Under the pieces are notes generated by a model. It saw nothing but the letters and a program-made list of their open reading frames with translations, was not told where the DNA came from and made no database searches. Positions 24,330 through 35,534 of a stretch of DNA of 64,000 bases are shown piece by piece; within the stretch, counting starts at the first letter, position 1; every line of letters starts with the position of its first letter. This DNA is from Zygnema cylindricum. Taxonomy: Eukaryota > Streptophyta > Zygnematophyceae > Zygnematales > Zygnemataceae. The DNA lies in NCBI GenBank assembly GCA_037447655.1, contig JBBHKE010001626.1:284938-348937 (forward strand). The letters are read 5' to 3'. Made by a program: the position numbers and the translations under genes.

Positions 24330-24700
24330 ATGTGAACCGTGTAAAATATGTTTTGATCGGACGGCCAGCGTTATAGCCGCCACGCGAAGTGAGCTTTTGG
24401 CGGCATACGGAGATAGCGTCACGCAGTGCCACGTGGTGCCACATTATTTGATACCGGAGAAGATGGGAGGAGGAACCATGGCTTCCGATCGACAGGTGTC
24501 ACCTTGTAGACCTTGTCGTACAATGGTCGTACAATAAGTACATCGCCCATTGTACCTTCTTGTACTATATAGTGTTCCTATTGGACTAGGGTTTAGTAGT
24601 AGGTAGTTGTGAGTAGGCAGACTAAGACTTAGTAATATTTAGGTACCTCTCTCCGATAGAGCTTGTAACTATAAATGTCATCTTTGACCAGCCATAACTT
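24330..24700 (+). mobile_element. LTR family C fragment, inverted relative to its neighbour
   Basis: The reverse complement resembles 23770-23970 (CTCCGG, GCCACGTG, CCGCCAAAA and GGCCGTCCGAT words in the same order). On the plus strand it ends with TTGTACCTTCTTGTAC and the leader block seen at 17440-17570. With 23530-23970 it forms a large imperfect palindrome. Confidence 0.5.
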
Positions 24701-24949
24701 ACTACTCACGGGAGCAAATTCAGTGATTCTTTTTGCGTTTGACTCAAGGGAGTCTTGTCCACACAAGAGTGAGGGTGGTCAGAATATTTGTGTGCCTGGG
24801 CGGCACTTATTCAGTGGGAAAGTGGAAGGGGCAAATATTATCTTAGAGGCTTTACATAGGTTGCTCATTCTGTGGGTCAATGGAGACCACAAAATTTCAC
24901 ACCATTTATTACGTGCGATACTATAGTATTCAACAATTTCTATCTTCCA

Positions 24950-25303
24950 ATGTACGTTTTGCTAGTTAAATGAAATGTCCTACGTACAACTGTTTAAATA
25001 AATATCAAACCCTATGTACTCCAACACAATTCTTAGACTATAAGATAACACTACCTGCTATCGGCTACACTGACAGACGATATGTACCAGGTTCAAATCC
25101 AAGGGCTGTCAATCTCACTTTTGGTAAATCTACCAAAAGCTACTACTGTCTCTTTAGAAATCTTAGGCAGCCATGGCACTAACTCCCTATCTAGCCTTCA
25201 ATGACTACAACAAGTGTGAGGGCTTGGAGAAAGGAGTTAGAGGCAGACTCCCTCCGCTCTTTTTTATCCTAATGCAGACCTAAAAAATACTTTAATTTCA
25301 ACA
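24950..25303 (-). mobile_element. LTR family C, 5' end piece
   Basis: The minus strand starts TGTTGAAATTAAAGTATTTT at 25303 and matches 32474 downward, including TGACTACAACAAGT and a segment with B-box-like GGTTCAAATCC at about 25090. Next to it, 25304-25345 matches the polypurine tract and 3' internal end of the element at 32475-32520. So a piece of a second copy of that copia element lies here. Confidence 0.6.
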
Positions 25304-25345
25304 CTCTCCTTATTTTCTAGTCTACTTTTCTTTCAACTCACACTT

Positions 25346-25702
25346 AATAATACACACAAAAAAAAAACAAAACAAAAAAACCTTTGTTGAGCAAGCCTTG
25401 GAAATATAAGGTGAGGCCCACAACCCACCTTAGTAGGTGTGAGAGTCATGCAAATGACCCCAGATGCACGTGCTTCCCATGATAGTGACCATGCCCATTT
25501 CTGCCACGAAATCCCTCGGGGAAATGTAAGCAAAATAAAAGGGACAATAGAGCTTACATGGGAAATAAAGGCGTGGGGAGGCGAAAAGATACCCTTTCCC
25601 CCCTCTCTAGGGTTGATATCCCAATTTCCCCCCTTTTTAATCAACCCTGACTAAGATATAAATTTACCCACCCAATTCACAATTTCCATGGAACCAAGGG
25701 CC
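25346..25702 (-). mobile_element. probable gypsy 3' non-coding region
   Basis: Lies downstream of the gypsy pol tail on the minus strand. It contains purine-rich runs on that strand (AAAAGGGGGGAAATTGGGAT at about 25641-25622) that could be a polypurine tract. No LTR pair was identified. Confidence 0.3.
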
Positions 25703-26115
25703 TTAGGGTTGAATGTGCGGTTCCCAAGAGAAGGGGATACATGTTGTATGCCAACATTGGCTACATCTGTCACAGAACAAGACACGTTTTGGTGAGGATG
25801 ACTGCGTGCAGTCCGAGGAGCAGGAATGAGGGTCGGTAAAGTAAGTTGGATGGAAAATGAGTTTATCTTCCAATCCTCGAAGATGGCAAGGGGCTACATT
25901 GACTTGTTTCTCTATGATTCTTCGGCCATCTCTTCCTTCCAAGGTAAGAACCCCTTTATTGGAAACATCCACCACTTTTAAAATCACTCGCCCGACAGAA
26001 ATATCTAACGTGACAATTTTCTGCTGCATCCGATACACAAAGTCTCCGGGCATGAATTGTTGTTGCCGAGGTACGTAGTTCCCGCTCTTGCGTTGAGAAT
26101 ACCATAACAGATCCA
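25703..26115 (-). pseudogene. Ty3/gypsy integrase C-terminal tail with PHD-like motif
   Basis: The minus frame has QQQFMPGDFVYRMQQKI, the GPY/F-type region that follows a gypsy integrase core, and then a Cys/His-rich tail. A CSSDC pair is followed by VLFCDRCSQCWHTTCIPF, which matches the C-terminal half of a PHD finger (CDxC, W-H-x2-C). PHD or chromodomain tails of this kind can bind histones and guide integration. The frame is cut at its upstream end by the solo LTR at 26116. Confidence 0.75.
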
Positions 26116-27107
26116 TGTTGTTTTGAAAAGTCAGTTTCGTGCGTACGAGACAGTTTCCGCGTAACTGCTAATTGGATTTAATAAGGAGGTTTGAATAGAT
26201 TTACGGATTCGAGGAACGAACGGATTGATATAATTAAATTGATGTAAAAGACTCATTGAGTGGTGTGAACAAGCTGTGACAAATGGACGGCGGATTGCGA
26301 AGCGATCCGATGTAAAATAAACGGAATGTTGAAATAGGCGCCGCCGGTACAGCGGAGTTGCGACGCATTTAAATCAACGCAACTACGGCTATTTGTAGGA
26401 TCCGTACGGAAAAGCGTAGCTAGCGCAGCTAGCGCAGGTGCGGATTATATGACTAGGATAGATTTCAAGTAATGATGATTGTACGGTAGTGGTAGCTTAG
26501 TAGTTGCTTAGCGGTAGGTTGGTTTCTAACATACGAAGAGTGCAGTGTAAATATTCTGTAAAACAGAGGTTTGTCCTTTTGACTAATTAGTTTATTAGAG
26601 TAGATAAAGTACGGCTGGTATGCCTCCGTAAATTCAGTAGTCTGAGTATAACTTGCAGGACTTAGATTATTTTATGGATCGCAGTCAAGTTAATCAAAGT
26701 AATGGCCGACTGTTTTCTGCATTTTTGACCTGATGGTGTGATCACTCTGATTGGTTCTTTCATGTGATACTTTGTGGAATCATTCTATGATATAGAATCT
26801 ATATGTGTGTGAAGTTTCATTGTATTCCAATATCTCTGTAAGATTCTGTGAACAGTCTAAGTAGTTAGTTTGTGAAGCTGTCAGCTATTTTTCCGAAACT
26901 CTGGAGCTTATATCTTCTAGATGCCTTGATTTATTTGGCTGTAACTTTGGGAATTTACACTGTATATGGTATAATAAACATTGGTGCAGTTTGAGGTGAT
27001 TTTGATTATTCTAGAGTAATCTATGTTGTCTGAAACACAGCTGTTTTTGAGGTAGTATGTGGGTGTTTCCGTGAGTAATCCATGGCTGAAATCGGCTATA
27101 GACAACA
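26116..27107 (+). mobile_element. solo LTR nested in the gypsy element
   Basis: 992 bp from TGTTGTTTTGAAAAGTC to GGCTATAGACAACA, of the same family as the LTRs at 34372 and 37147. Its flanks are ATCCA (26111-26115) and ATCCC (27108-27112), a one-mismatch duplication. It carries GACGCA/GCGCAGCTAGCG subrepeats near 26340-26440. It ends with ATGGCTGAAATCGGCTATAG, the conserved in-LTR Gag start. Confidence 0.85.
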
Positions 27108-28320
27108 ATCCCGATGCTGCGCTGCCTGTAAATTCCCCATGTCGAGAGGCATCTCTCGGTGGAACACTTTAGCTCTGTCAGCGATCACTTTCTCGACTGT
27201 CCCCTGATTATCCATCTTTGGAGGAGCATTGCTTGGGCTGAAGCAGTAGGGAGAAGGATGGGATGTCGTCCAAAAAAAATAAAGTAAGGGCTATAGGAGT
27301 GGAGAGAGGCTTGCCGGCTGAACCTTTATCCCATGGCAATCAAGGGTACCCGCCTGTCCCACTCCCCCAAATCTTCTTCAACTACATATTTTCGAAGTGA
27401 CCGCTTCACAGTCTGAACGCACCTTTCAGCCAAACCGTCGGCTTCGCACCTTTTAGCCAAACCGTCGGCTTCGCGGTGGTCATGACTGGTAAGTCGATGG
27501 TCGATGAGATATTTCTCCAAAAAGGTTGAAAATTCTCCGGCAAATTTAGATCCTTGATCTGTCAGATCTTCTACAGACGCTCCAAATTGTGACAACACTC
27601 TTTGAAAGAAGGCACCTGCAATAGCTTTGGATTCCTTCCGTGGCAAGACTACCAATTCGATCAACTCGGAATAATGTTGTATCATGAGAAAAACCAAGCA
27701 ATTCCCCTGTCTACTGGTTAGAAGGGGACCTAGAAGATCGAAAGACCATCAATATAACATTCCCCAGATGGGAAGCGAATGAAGCTCCGTCCCCCTTTTC
27801 TTGTCAAAAGCTGCCTTAACTTGATCGCAAGAAGTGCATGTGTGTATAATCCGGTTAACTTGGGCCCGAAGCCCATGCCACCAACAAGATGTTGTGACCA
27901 AGGTTATGGTCCATTTCTGGCCGAAGTGACCACATTGTTGATGTCGCCAAGAGATCAAAGTTTCTCGATCTGAGGGAGGGGGAACCATTTTCCTTGTCCT
28001 ATCAGCCCATTTTTGGAGGAGAATGCCTTTGTCCCAGTCATAAGCCACCATTTGGGTTTGCACTCGAGACAATTGAACTTTAGCCAGGTGGGGAAGAGGT
28101 GAACCCTACTGGATATATTGGAGAGAATTCGGATCGTTCCAAATATCTTTCTGTTCGGCTCCTACTGATGCCTGCCCCTCCACGTCTACTGCAAAAGTTG
28201 ACAGTTCCCCCCCAGATCGAGGAAGCCATGCCAAGAAAAAGCAGGTAAGATAATCCCCAGACTGAGCTCGGGGTCCTCATTTTGACAAGCACCGGTAGAT
28301 TATAGAGTGAAGGGGTCTGG
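27108..28320 (-). pseudogene. Ty3/gypsy integrase region
   Basis: 27697-27326 encodes the integrase core: YSELIELVVLPRKESKAIA, LTDQGSKFAGEF with the second catalytic Asp, and DGLAERCVQTVKRSLRKY with the Glu region. The first Asp position appears as Gln. 28072-27749 encodes the upstream HHCC zinc-binding region (HQQCGHFGQKWT, CTSCDQVKAAFDKK). Near 27400-27450 a 27-bp unit is duplicated (EADGLAKRC then EADGLAERC). Order and motifs identify Ty3/gypsy. Frames are broken, so it is inactive. Confidence 0.85.
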
Positions 28321-29450
28321 ATTTTGGCTCAGTTCGTCAGCATTCCTATAGATTTCACCTGCCCAATGGATAATATTGAAATCGTATTCCTGCAAAGGTA
28401 AAACTTATCTGGGGAGTTTGCCGGTCAATTTATTGTTTTCCATGATCCATTTTTGGGGTTTATGATCAGTGATGAGGGTGAATCATACTCCATATAGATA
28501 GGGTCGGAAATGCGGGATGTCCCACATAGCCGCGACAAGCTCTCCATGGTTACGGCTGTAATTTCCTTCTGATCTTTTATTGCTCTTGCTAGCCTAAGCC
28601 ACCACATATTTTGCCCTTGCACCATCTATTTGTGCCAAAATTGCACCCAATACAAACGTGCTCGAATCGGTGTAAAGGAGGAAAGGTTTTTGATGATCGG
28701 GCATCCGAAGTACTGGGTGCTGCTTCGAGCATCTTTCAAGAACTAGAAGGATATCTGTTGTTCCTCGGCCCACATATGGGGACCTACTTTCCCGGGTGTA
28801 ACTTCATGTCCCATGTTAATTATTTTATCAAATCCAACAATACCTTTGCCCGGATGAGATTTCAAGCACGCTGCTAGGTGGGCATGGAGGACAATATGTA
28901 TGTGCTCCAAGTGCTATTCGAAAGTTTTTGAGAAAATAATAACATCGTCGATGTAGCATCTAGCGCAATCAATTCCTCCGCGATCTTTGTCCATGCTGGT
29001 ACTTCGCAAGTGCATTTTTCAATCCGAATGGCATGTAGAGCCACTCATACAATCTGGAACCTGCCCAAAATGTTGTTCTCTCCGATGTTTAGGTTCCATT
29101 GCAATTTTGTGATATCCATTTTTCATGTCAAGGGTAGAGTAAATCATGGCCCCGGCAAGAGAGTCAAAATCTCTTCGGGGTTGGCATTGGATATCTATTA
29201 TGAATGGTGGTCGTGTTAAGCATGCAATAGTCCCCACACATCCAAAAATCTATTGTTTTCCCAAACAAATCATTATTCGGAGGGAGAACTGTTGGGGAAG
29301 CGAACCCATGACGTCCTGTACTCTGTTGCACCAATCTAGCATCTACCAAGGTTTGGACATTGGCTGTAAAGAACTCGTTCTATTTAAAACTAAAAGGATA
29401 CTGCTTCTGCCAAACAATTGCCGTATTTTCTATTACGTCTATTTTTAAAA
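28321..29450 (-). pseudogene. Ty3/gypsy reverse transcriptase and RNase H
   Basis: RT comes first (higher coordinates). 29349-29164 has GFASPTVLPPNNDLFGKTID, MCGDYCMLNTTTIHNRYPMP, the usual RMCIDYRxLN region with damage. 29180-29030 has YSTLDMKNGYHKIAMEP. The catalytic YIDD of CYIDDVIIFSK lies at 28955-28944. RNase H at about 28530-28340 reads LITDHKPQKWIMENNKL, LQEYDFNIIHWAG and RNADELS, the C-terminal signature of gypsy RNase H. Multiple frameshifts and stops are present. Confidence 0.85.
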
Positions 29451-31489
29451 AATTCCTTTTATAAATGCCTACATTCGTGTCTAACCAAGAGAACACATCT
29501 TTGTTCTTTGCCAGTAACTCTGAGAGCTGGGCCTTTTGTTGGGGTCTAAATACTCCCCTAAGGTCTTATCCAATTTTCGTGGCTCTACTGCTGCCCATGC
29601 TTCCGGTCATTGGTCCCACCTGGTGATATCAAATTCTAGTCCTACTTCTGGATCTATGTCTCCTCTTCTGGTAGGGACATTATTGTTGGTAACTTCCGCT
29701 AAGCTGTCACTTTCCGCGCTTCCTCTCCCCCCCACTGGATGAAATTTGTGATTTGTTTTCCCTTTCCTCTCTCCCCCCCTCAAGCTGCAAAGTGGCCTCT
29801 ATGGCTAACAATTTTGGAGCTTGAAGGTAGCTAGCACGGGACAGTGGAGAGTGTATGCTAGAAAATGCAAGAGAATATTTTAACACCTATGTGACAGCAT
29901 TTAAGTCCATGCTCTATCCCATTAAGCTACACCGCTGGAGGTTAGAAATGCCTGGTGCGGCTGTGGTGTAAGGGCTGAATCCCATAGCTTGTTTTTGTAA
30001 TTCGATTTTTGGGGTTGTTTAGGTTTATGTGGACCAATAGAATATCATTCCCGCTTCGCCTTTTCGATAAGCGTGGCTGTGTGGGAATGAGACCAGTGTG
30101 GGTAGTGTTTTCCGTGGGAATCCTTATTTGTTATATCTGAAGAACCGGGAACGATCAACTTTGGTTACTAGTGTGGCCATTCAGCCTGGTCCGAGTTTCT
30201 GCTACACAGTGTTTTGCGGATCTAGAAGCTGGTTCTGTAAAAGTTGATTAAGTACGGGAAGAGGTATCAGATTTGTCTAGTAAGTGCAAACTTTGTGAGC
30301 TCGGGATCCCATTTTTGCTACATCATAAACTATTGGGGCCCCTAGAACCTGTGTGACCGGATTCGAGCTACTTGCGACCTGTTTTCGGTTATCATCCCCT
30401 GGGTGAACATTTTCCACGATGTACCCCACTGGTTTTTTTTGGTTCTGCTGCAGCCATGTTATTAATTTGGTCATCTAAAAGAAGGTTCAACTACGGCTGG
30501 CCTAGTGTCCTTTGCCTTGCCTACAAAGGAGTATCCTTGACAAGGCGAGCCTGCCACTACCAGATCTACTCGGCCGAAGGTGGCTTGATGGTTTGCTGTG
30601 ATGTTGTCTATGTTATGCGGTAGATTTCAGTGTGCTTTGGATATGGTGTACATAAAAAGTTTATGAGGATAGAGTGAATGAATCTATTGCAAGCGTTGTT
30701 AGCTGACTGCTCGGGCTTCTTGTGAGATTTCCATGGCTGTGTAGGTTTCCAGCTGGTATCGTGCCTTCAAAACTGCTTGTAAATCATAACTAATGCCGGA
30801 AAAGAGAGATAACATTCAGATTATGTCTTTGGAATTGTTAATGACACTAATTGTCGGTTTGATTTATTTTTGTCTGATAGATTCTACAAAGATTTCGGCC
30901 AAAGAGTTGTATTCTGTTTTTTTGTTACAATAGCTGAAAATATTTGTGCCACTTCTCGCCAAAGTTGGGCAATGTGCATTATTTTTTCTTTGTTTTTTCT
31001 TCTTCCCACCGCTAAGAAATCAGGAATTGCTAGATTATTTTTGCGATATGTGCGGCACTAGCAAATAGTTTTGAAGCGGTGGCTGTGTATACTGGGTAAC
31101 ATCCAAAAATCGGAGCATTTATTGTTCCCCTATTCCATAATTCTAAGGGTACTACAACCTTTGCCCCTTGCGAATTTTCAGGATCCTTAATAGTAAACTC
31201 TTCTTTCCACACACTTGACTTTATATTTAGCTGTATCCAAGTGGCCATGCCTTGCAAAATTTCAAATTGCCTACCGTCCACCACAAAGAAGGGAAGTTAG
31301 ATCTGGACTCGTTGATCCGCATCATCGGAAAATTCAATGGTCATCGCCTTGATGATCCCTTGCACCGATTGGCTGCCACTGCTGACCATACTCAAGCAGA
31401 TGTTACTGTGGTTGATTTGCGGCTGGAGTTTTTCAGGAATATGTTGTATAGCCGATGTGGTGATCAGATTAGGGAGTGCTCCGGTTGAA
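29451..31489 (-). mobile_element. upstream part of gypsy element (gag/protease region, unresolved)
   Basis: This should hold protease and gag of the minus-strand gypsy element, but I found no DTG/DSG protease motif or zinc knuckle. Frames at 30474-30277 and 31284-31030 read as ordinary protein (for example FEILQGMATWIQLNIKSS) without a recognised family. Its upper limit is the LTR at about 31490. Confidence 0.35.
29870..29940 (-). repeat. tRNA-like module, decayed
   Basis: The minus strand reads TGTAGCTTAATGGGATAGAG, close to a tRNA D-arm/A-box, then CATGGACTTAAATGCTG. The T-arm is not recognisable. I treat it as a tRNA-derived repeat relic, not a tRNA gene. Confidence 0.4.
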
Positions 31490-32474
31490 ACATTGTGTCC
31501 TCCATTGGACTACAAAATACAGGAAGCCTCTAGATAGTTATTAACTAACCCACTTTTAATGACAACCACTCCTACCCTAGCAGACAAGCCGAAAATTCGA
31601 CTCCACCCCTATGTAACATGGACTCATTTAAGTCCGTAGGAAAAAGAATCTTTGAAAACGACCAACCAAGCAATAAGTTATGAGGCAGTAAAAATGCCAA
31701 TTTGTACAAGTTCTCAAAGAAAGAGGTGACTGCCTACAAAATTTACTAAGTCTTGATTCCCTCTAATAACTCTTATCTATTGAAATACGGACCAATCAGA
31801 ATAATGTACCGTATCAAAAAGTACTACTGCCGGTGTTTCTTTTGTACGGCCTTTGTACGACAAGGCTATTAAGCGGACGCTTGTCAACTTTTCACTCGTC
31901 CGTGCGTTCCTTGGAATTCCCACGACCAAATGTTATCTCTCCACGTGGAGCGAAGTCATGCCATGTCACTAAATGCCAAAATGACCATTCCGAGATCCCG
32001 ACGATGATATGGGCCGTCGGATGGGATTTCGTATTTGATCTCAACTGTCAAAACAAATGTCTGATTCATTTGTTTCGTGCGGAATCATATTCGTCTTGTC
32101 TTTTATCCGCTCCATGTATTTATGTCTGTATTTGCGTTAATCAGAATAACTATCGTAACGCTAGATAAGTATTTATCAAACCCTATATTCTCTAGCAAAC
32201 TTCTACGACAGACCGGTTAGAGCTAGCGGCTACGCCATACTTTGCCGGTGGGGGGTTCGAGTCTTGACGGACTAAACCTTTTGTTGAGAGCGACTTAGGT
32301 CACTCTTTAATCCTGCACAAGTGGAGCTGAGACAACCATGGCTCCACTACTCTCTCTCTCTCCTTTAGTGACTACAACAAGTATGGGGGGTGGAGAGAGA
32401 GAGGTGGAGATAGACTGTTTGCGCTCTCTTCACTTTTTATTTAATTTAGACCTAGAAAATACTTATTTTCAACA
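31490..32474 (-). mobile_element. 3' LTR of minus-strand copia element 2 (family C)
   Basis: Starts at 32474 on the minus strand with TGTTGAAAATAAGTATTTTC, immediately after a polypurine tract (minus GAAAATAAAGGGAG, 32488-32475). The lower boundary is approximate. It shares long blocks with 23530-23970 and 24950-25303. It contains CGGTCCGTATTT-type and CCACGTGG words, and a tRNA-like module at 32200-32275. The partner LTR is missing because the element is cut off at 38879. Confidence 0.65.
32200..32275 (+). repeat. tRNA-like module inside the LTR
   Basis: GGTTAGAGCTAGCGGCTAC (A-box-like) is followed about 30 bases later by GGGTTCGAGTC, a good B-box. A related but diverged module occupies the homologous place at 25034-25105. 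This may be a SINE inserted in an ancestral LTR. Confidence 0.45.
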
Positions 32475-32488
32475 CTCCCTTTATTTTC

Positions 32489-34366
32489 TAGTCTATTTTT
32501 AATTTTTCTTTCAACCCGCATTTTTCCCTACAATATTTTAGTTTAGGAGAGGGCACACGTTTGGTCATCATGACAGCCACCAATTCTTCATCAGGTCTAT
32601 ACATAAGATTCAAAATTCTATTTTCAACTTTTTCTCTCACGAAGCTCAATCTTATGTCTATATGTTTAGCTTTAAAATGATGTTTTGGATTGGCTGCAAT
32701 TGCAATTGCAGCTTGATTATCGCAAAATACTTCATGTACTCTTTTCTTTATATATTCTAGTTCTTGCAATAATGACTTTACCCACATTAATTCTTTTATA
32801 GCAGAACAAGAGGCTATATACTCAGCCTCCATAGTAGACTGAGCAACCACCTTTTGTTGTTTACTGCTCTACCAGCAAGCACCTTCCCCCACATACAAAA
32901 CATATCCAGAAATGCATCTTCTCATAGGTGCATCCCTAAACTGGCATCACTTCAAGTAGTGATATTAGTGTGCTCCCCTCCCAAATGCAACCATAACTCT
33001 TTGGTTCCCACCAGATATCTCATAGCTCTCTTGGCTGCCTCCCAGTCTCTCTTCCTAGGATCATTAAGACTCGTACTAAGTACTCCAACTGCTGCCGCTA
33101 TGTCTGGCCTGGTAGAATTCATCAAATAGATCAAACTCCCTACGACCTGTCTATAAGGGATAGACTTCATAAACTCTCTCTCCTCTGGACTCATTTGATC
33201 ATCTAATATCATCCCTCCTCCTTTTGCACTCCCATCACTTACTTTTTTCAAGTGCATGGGAGTGGTACAACTGTTAGCATATTCCATCTGGAATTTTTCA
33301 AGCATATTACCTATTGCTTCTTTCTGAGTAAGTGTGATAATCTTCTACCCCCTATCTCTCTCCATTTGAATCCCCAAAATATATCTTGCCTCCCCTAAAT
33401 CTTTAATATCAAGTCTGCTTCTAAGATCTTTCTTTAACTTATTGATTTTTTCCAAAGATTTACTCAACACAAGCAGATCATCCATATAAATTGCAATAAA
33501 AATGACACCATTCTCATCTTCAAACATATAGATAGAATGGTCAAAGATGATACGGATATATCCTAGACCGGTGAGAAACTCATCTAGTTTCTTATTCCAC
33601 TGTCGGGGAGCTTGTTTGTCTATATAAAGATTTTATGAGCTTGCACACTTTGCTCTCTTCTCTTTCTTCCACGAACCCCTCGGAATGCCTCATGAAAATT
33701 CTTCCTCTAACTCAACATTAAGAAAAGCAGTCTTAATGTCTATCTGGTGTATTTCCATATCTTATGCTGCTGCCAAACTGAGGAGAATCTTTACTGATGG
33801 GAATTGAACAACTGGAGCAAAGGTCTCCTCATAGTCCATCCCCTCCTTTTGGGTGAACCCCTTCGCTACCAATCGAGCCTTATATCTCTCAATGGTATTA
33901 TTTGGGTTCGGTTTTAGTTTAAATACCCATTTTAACCCATTAGTTTTTCTGTCACGAGGACAATCCGCTAGTTCCCAAGTATTTGCTTCCATGATAGAAA
34001 CCATCTTATCATTTTTGGCTCTAATCCATCTTTTTTTCTTTGGACTATTCACTGCCTCAGAGTAAGACTGAGACTCATCAAGGTGAGATAGCTTAGTTAC
34101 CTTATTAGCGGCCTGTTTTTCTTGTATCCTTTTGCTGCTCCTCCTTCCTCCCTCAAACTCTGAAACTCGAATGGATGGAAGTCTTGGATTTCTTCTCAAT
34201 GTCTCATCGGCTCTCCTGTCCATGGAAGCCGATTCTGGTCCCGCTTCTTCTATCTCCTCAAAGTCCAGAGGGGTATGTGAGGTTTCTCGTAAGTCTTCGT
34301 ATCTCGGATCTCCTTTGAATCTGCAATCACGGTTTCACTCATGTCCCTTTCGGGAACGACCAATTT
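32489..34366 (-). pseudogene. copia element 2: reverse transcriptase and RNase H
   Basis: Minus-strand copia pol, 3' part. 34223-33762 has ANTWELADCPRDRKTNGLKW, VFKLKPNPNNTIERYKARLV and the EGMDYEETFAPVV segment. YMDDLLVLSK, with the catalytic YMDD at 33488-33477, is followed by IKDLGEARYILGIQ. The RNase H part at about 33305-32488 has MSPEEREFMKSIPYRQVVGS, QSTMEAEYIASCSAIKELMW and VFCDNQAAIAIA. Better preserved than element 1 but with frame breaks. The upstream integrase continues at 38318-38878, beyond the nested element that splits it. Confidence 0.9.
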
Positions 34367-34371
34367 CTCCT
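34367..34371 (+). other. target-site duplication CTCCT, left
   Basis: CTCCT precedes the left LTR and recurs at 38313-38317 after the right LTR. Removing 34372-38317 restores the copia element 2 sequence. Confidence 0.9.
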
Positions 34372-35534
34372 TGTTGTTTTGAAATGTTAGTTTCGTGCGT
34401 ACGCGACATTTTGTGCGCAAGCGACGTTTCGTGCTTATTTTATTAAATGAATTTATTGTGGAGGTTTGAATGGTTCGCGGATTGGGGGAGTGAATGTACG
34501 GATATATATTGTTTTGGGACGAACGAAATAAAAATTGAGTGGCGCGGAATGCTTAATTGAAATGGACGGCGGATCGCGAAGCGATCCGATTTCAAATATT
34601 TGAAGGGTTTGAAAATGTACGATGGGCGTACGAAACATAATGCGACAGACATATTTATGAAAAAGGACACCACAAGTACGGAGCGTCTTATTCGGCAAGT
34701 GGACTTGAATGCACTTCGTGATGTCATAAGATATTTGACGAGTTACTTGGATTTCGTTTAGATTTTGTGACCACGCGAAATTGCGTCAATCACACAATGT
34801 TTATTTTGGACGATCCGCATTCTTTGAAGAAATTCAAAGAATCTCGTTGAGTGAGGTAGCGTGACTCAACATACGATTTTGTGAGATTGTGTGTACGTGT
34901 ATATATTTGATCGAACATTGTTTTGTCTTTTTGTGTATTAAGTATTAGTGTAGGTTTACTCACTTTGACATACCTTGAAGTATTCAGGTATACCCACATT
35001 AATAGAGGTAGCTGGTAGACAGCGTACGGCTGGTATGCCTCCGTACATTCAGCAGTAAGCTCTTGTATATATTTGTAGGACTTAGTCATTTTAGGACTTA
35101 GGAACCTTTTGGACCAAAAACTATTTATGGACATTTTTGGTAATTGTATCTGAGTAATGCTCTCACATCTGTTGGCAAAATTATCTGAAATTTTGCATGT
35201 GTGTTCCTCCCTGTATTGTTTACATTTCTACAGATTTGCAGGCCTATTGTGTCCCTGGTCTATGTTTTACTTCGTTGTGAAGTTGGTCGGTTTTATCAAA
35301 GTTCTGGCAGACTGTTTTTCTGCAACTTTGACTAGATGATGTGATTACTCTGTTTATTGTTTTTGTCTAAAACTTTGTAAGGTTATTTTATAGCCTAGAA
35401 AATATTTGTGATTGTAGTTTCAGCCTGTTTTGTTATTTCTGTAGAATTATGTGTTGATTCAAAGTAGGTTGTTTTTGGGTATTCTGTGGTGCTTCCCAGG
35501 GTAAATCCATGGCTGAAAAAGGCTATGGACAACA
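34372..35534 (+). mobile_element. 5' LTR of gag-only element
   Basis: 1163 bp, TGTTGTTTTGAAATGTTAG to GGCTATGGACAACA. It is nearly identical to 37147-38312; I see a few tens of differences, mostly in the first third. An ATG at 35509 near the 3' end starts the Gag frame. Confidence 0.95.

Noticed and set aside
32203-32275. A functional tRNA gene
   Set aside because: A-box and B-box words are present, but I could not pair the acceptor and anticodon stems convincingly, and the module lies inside an LTR.
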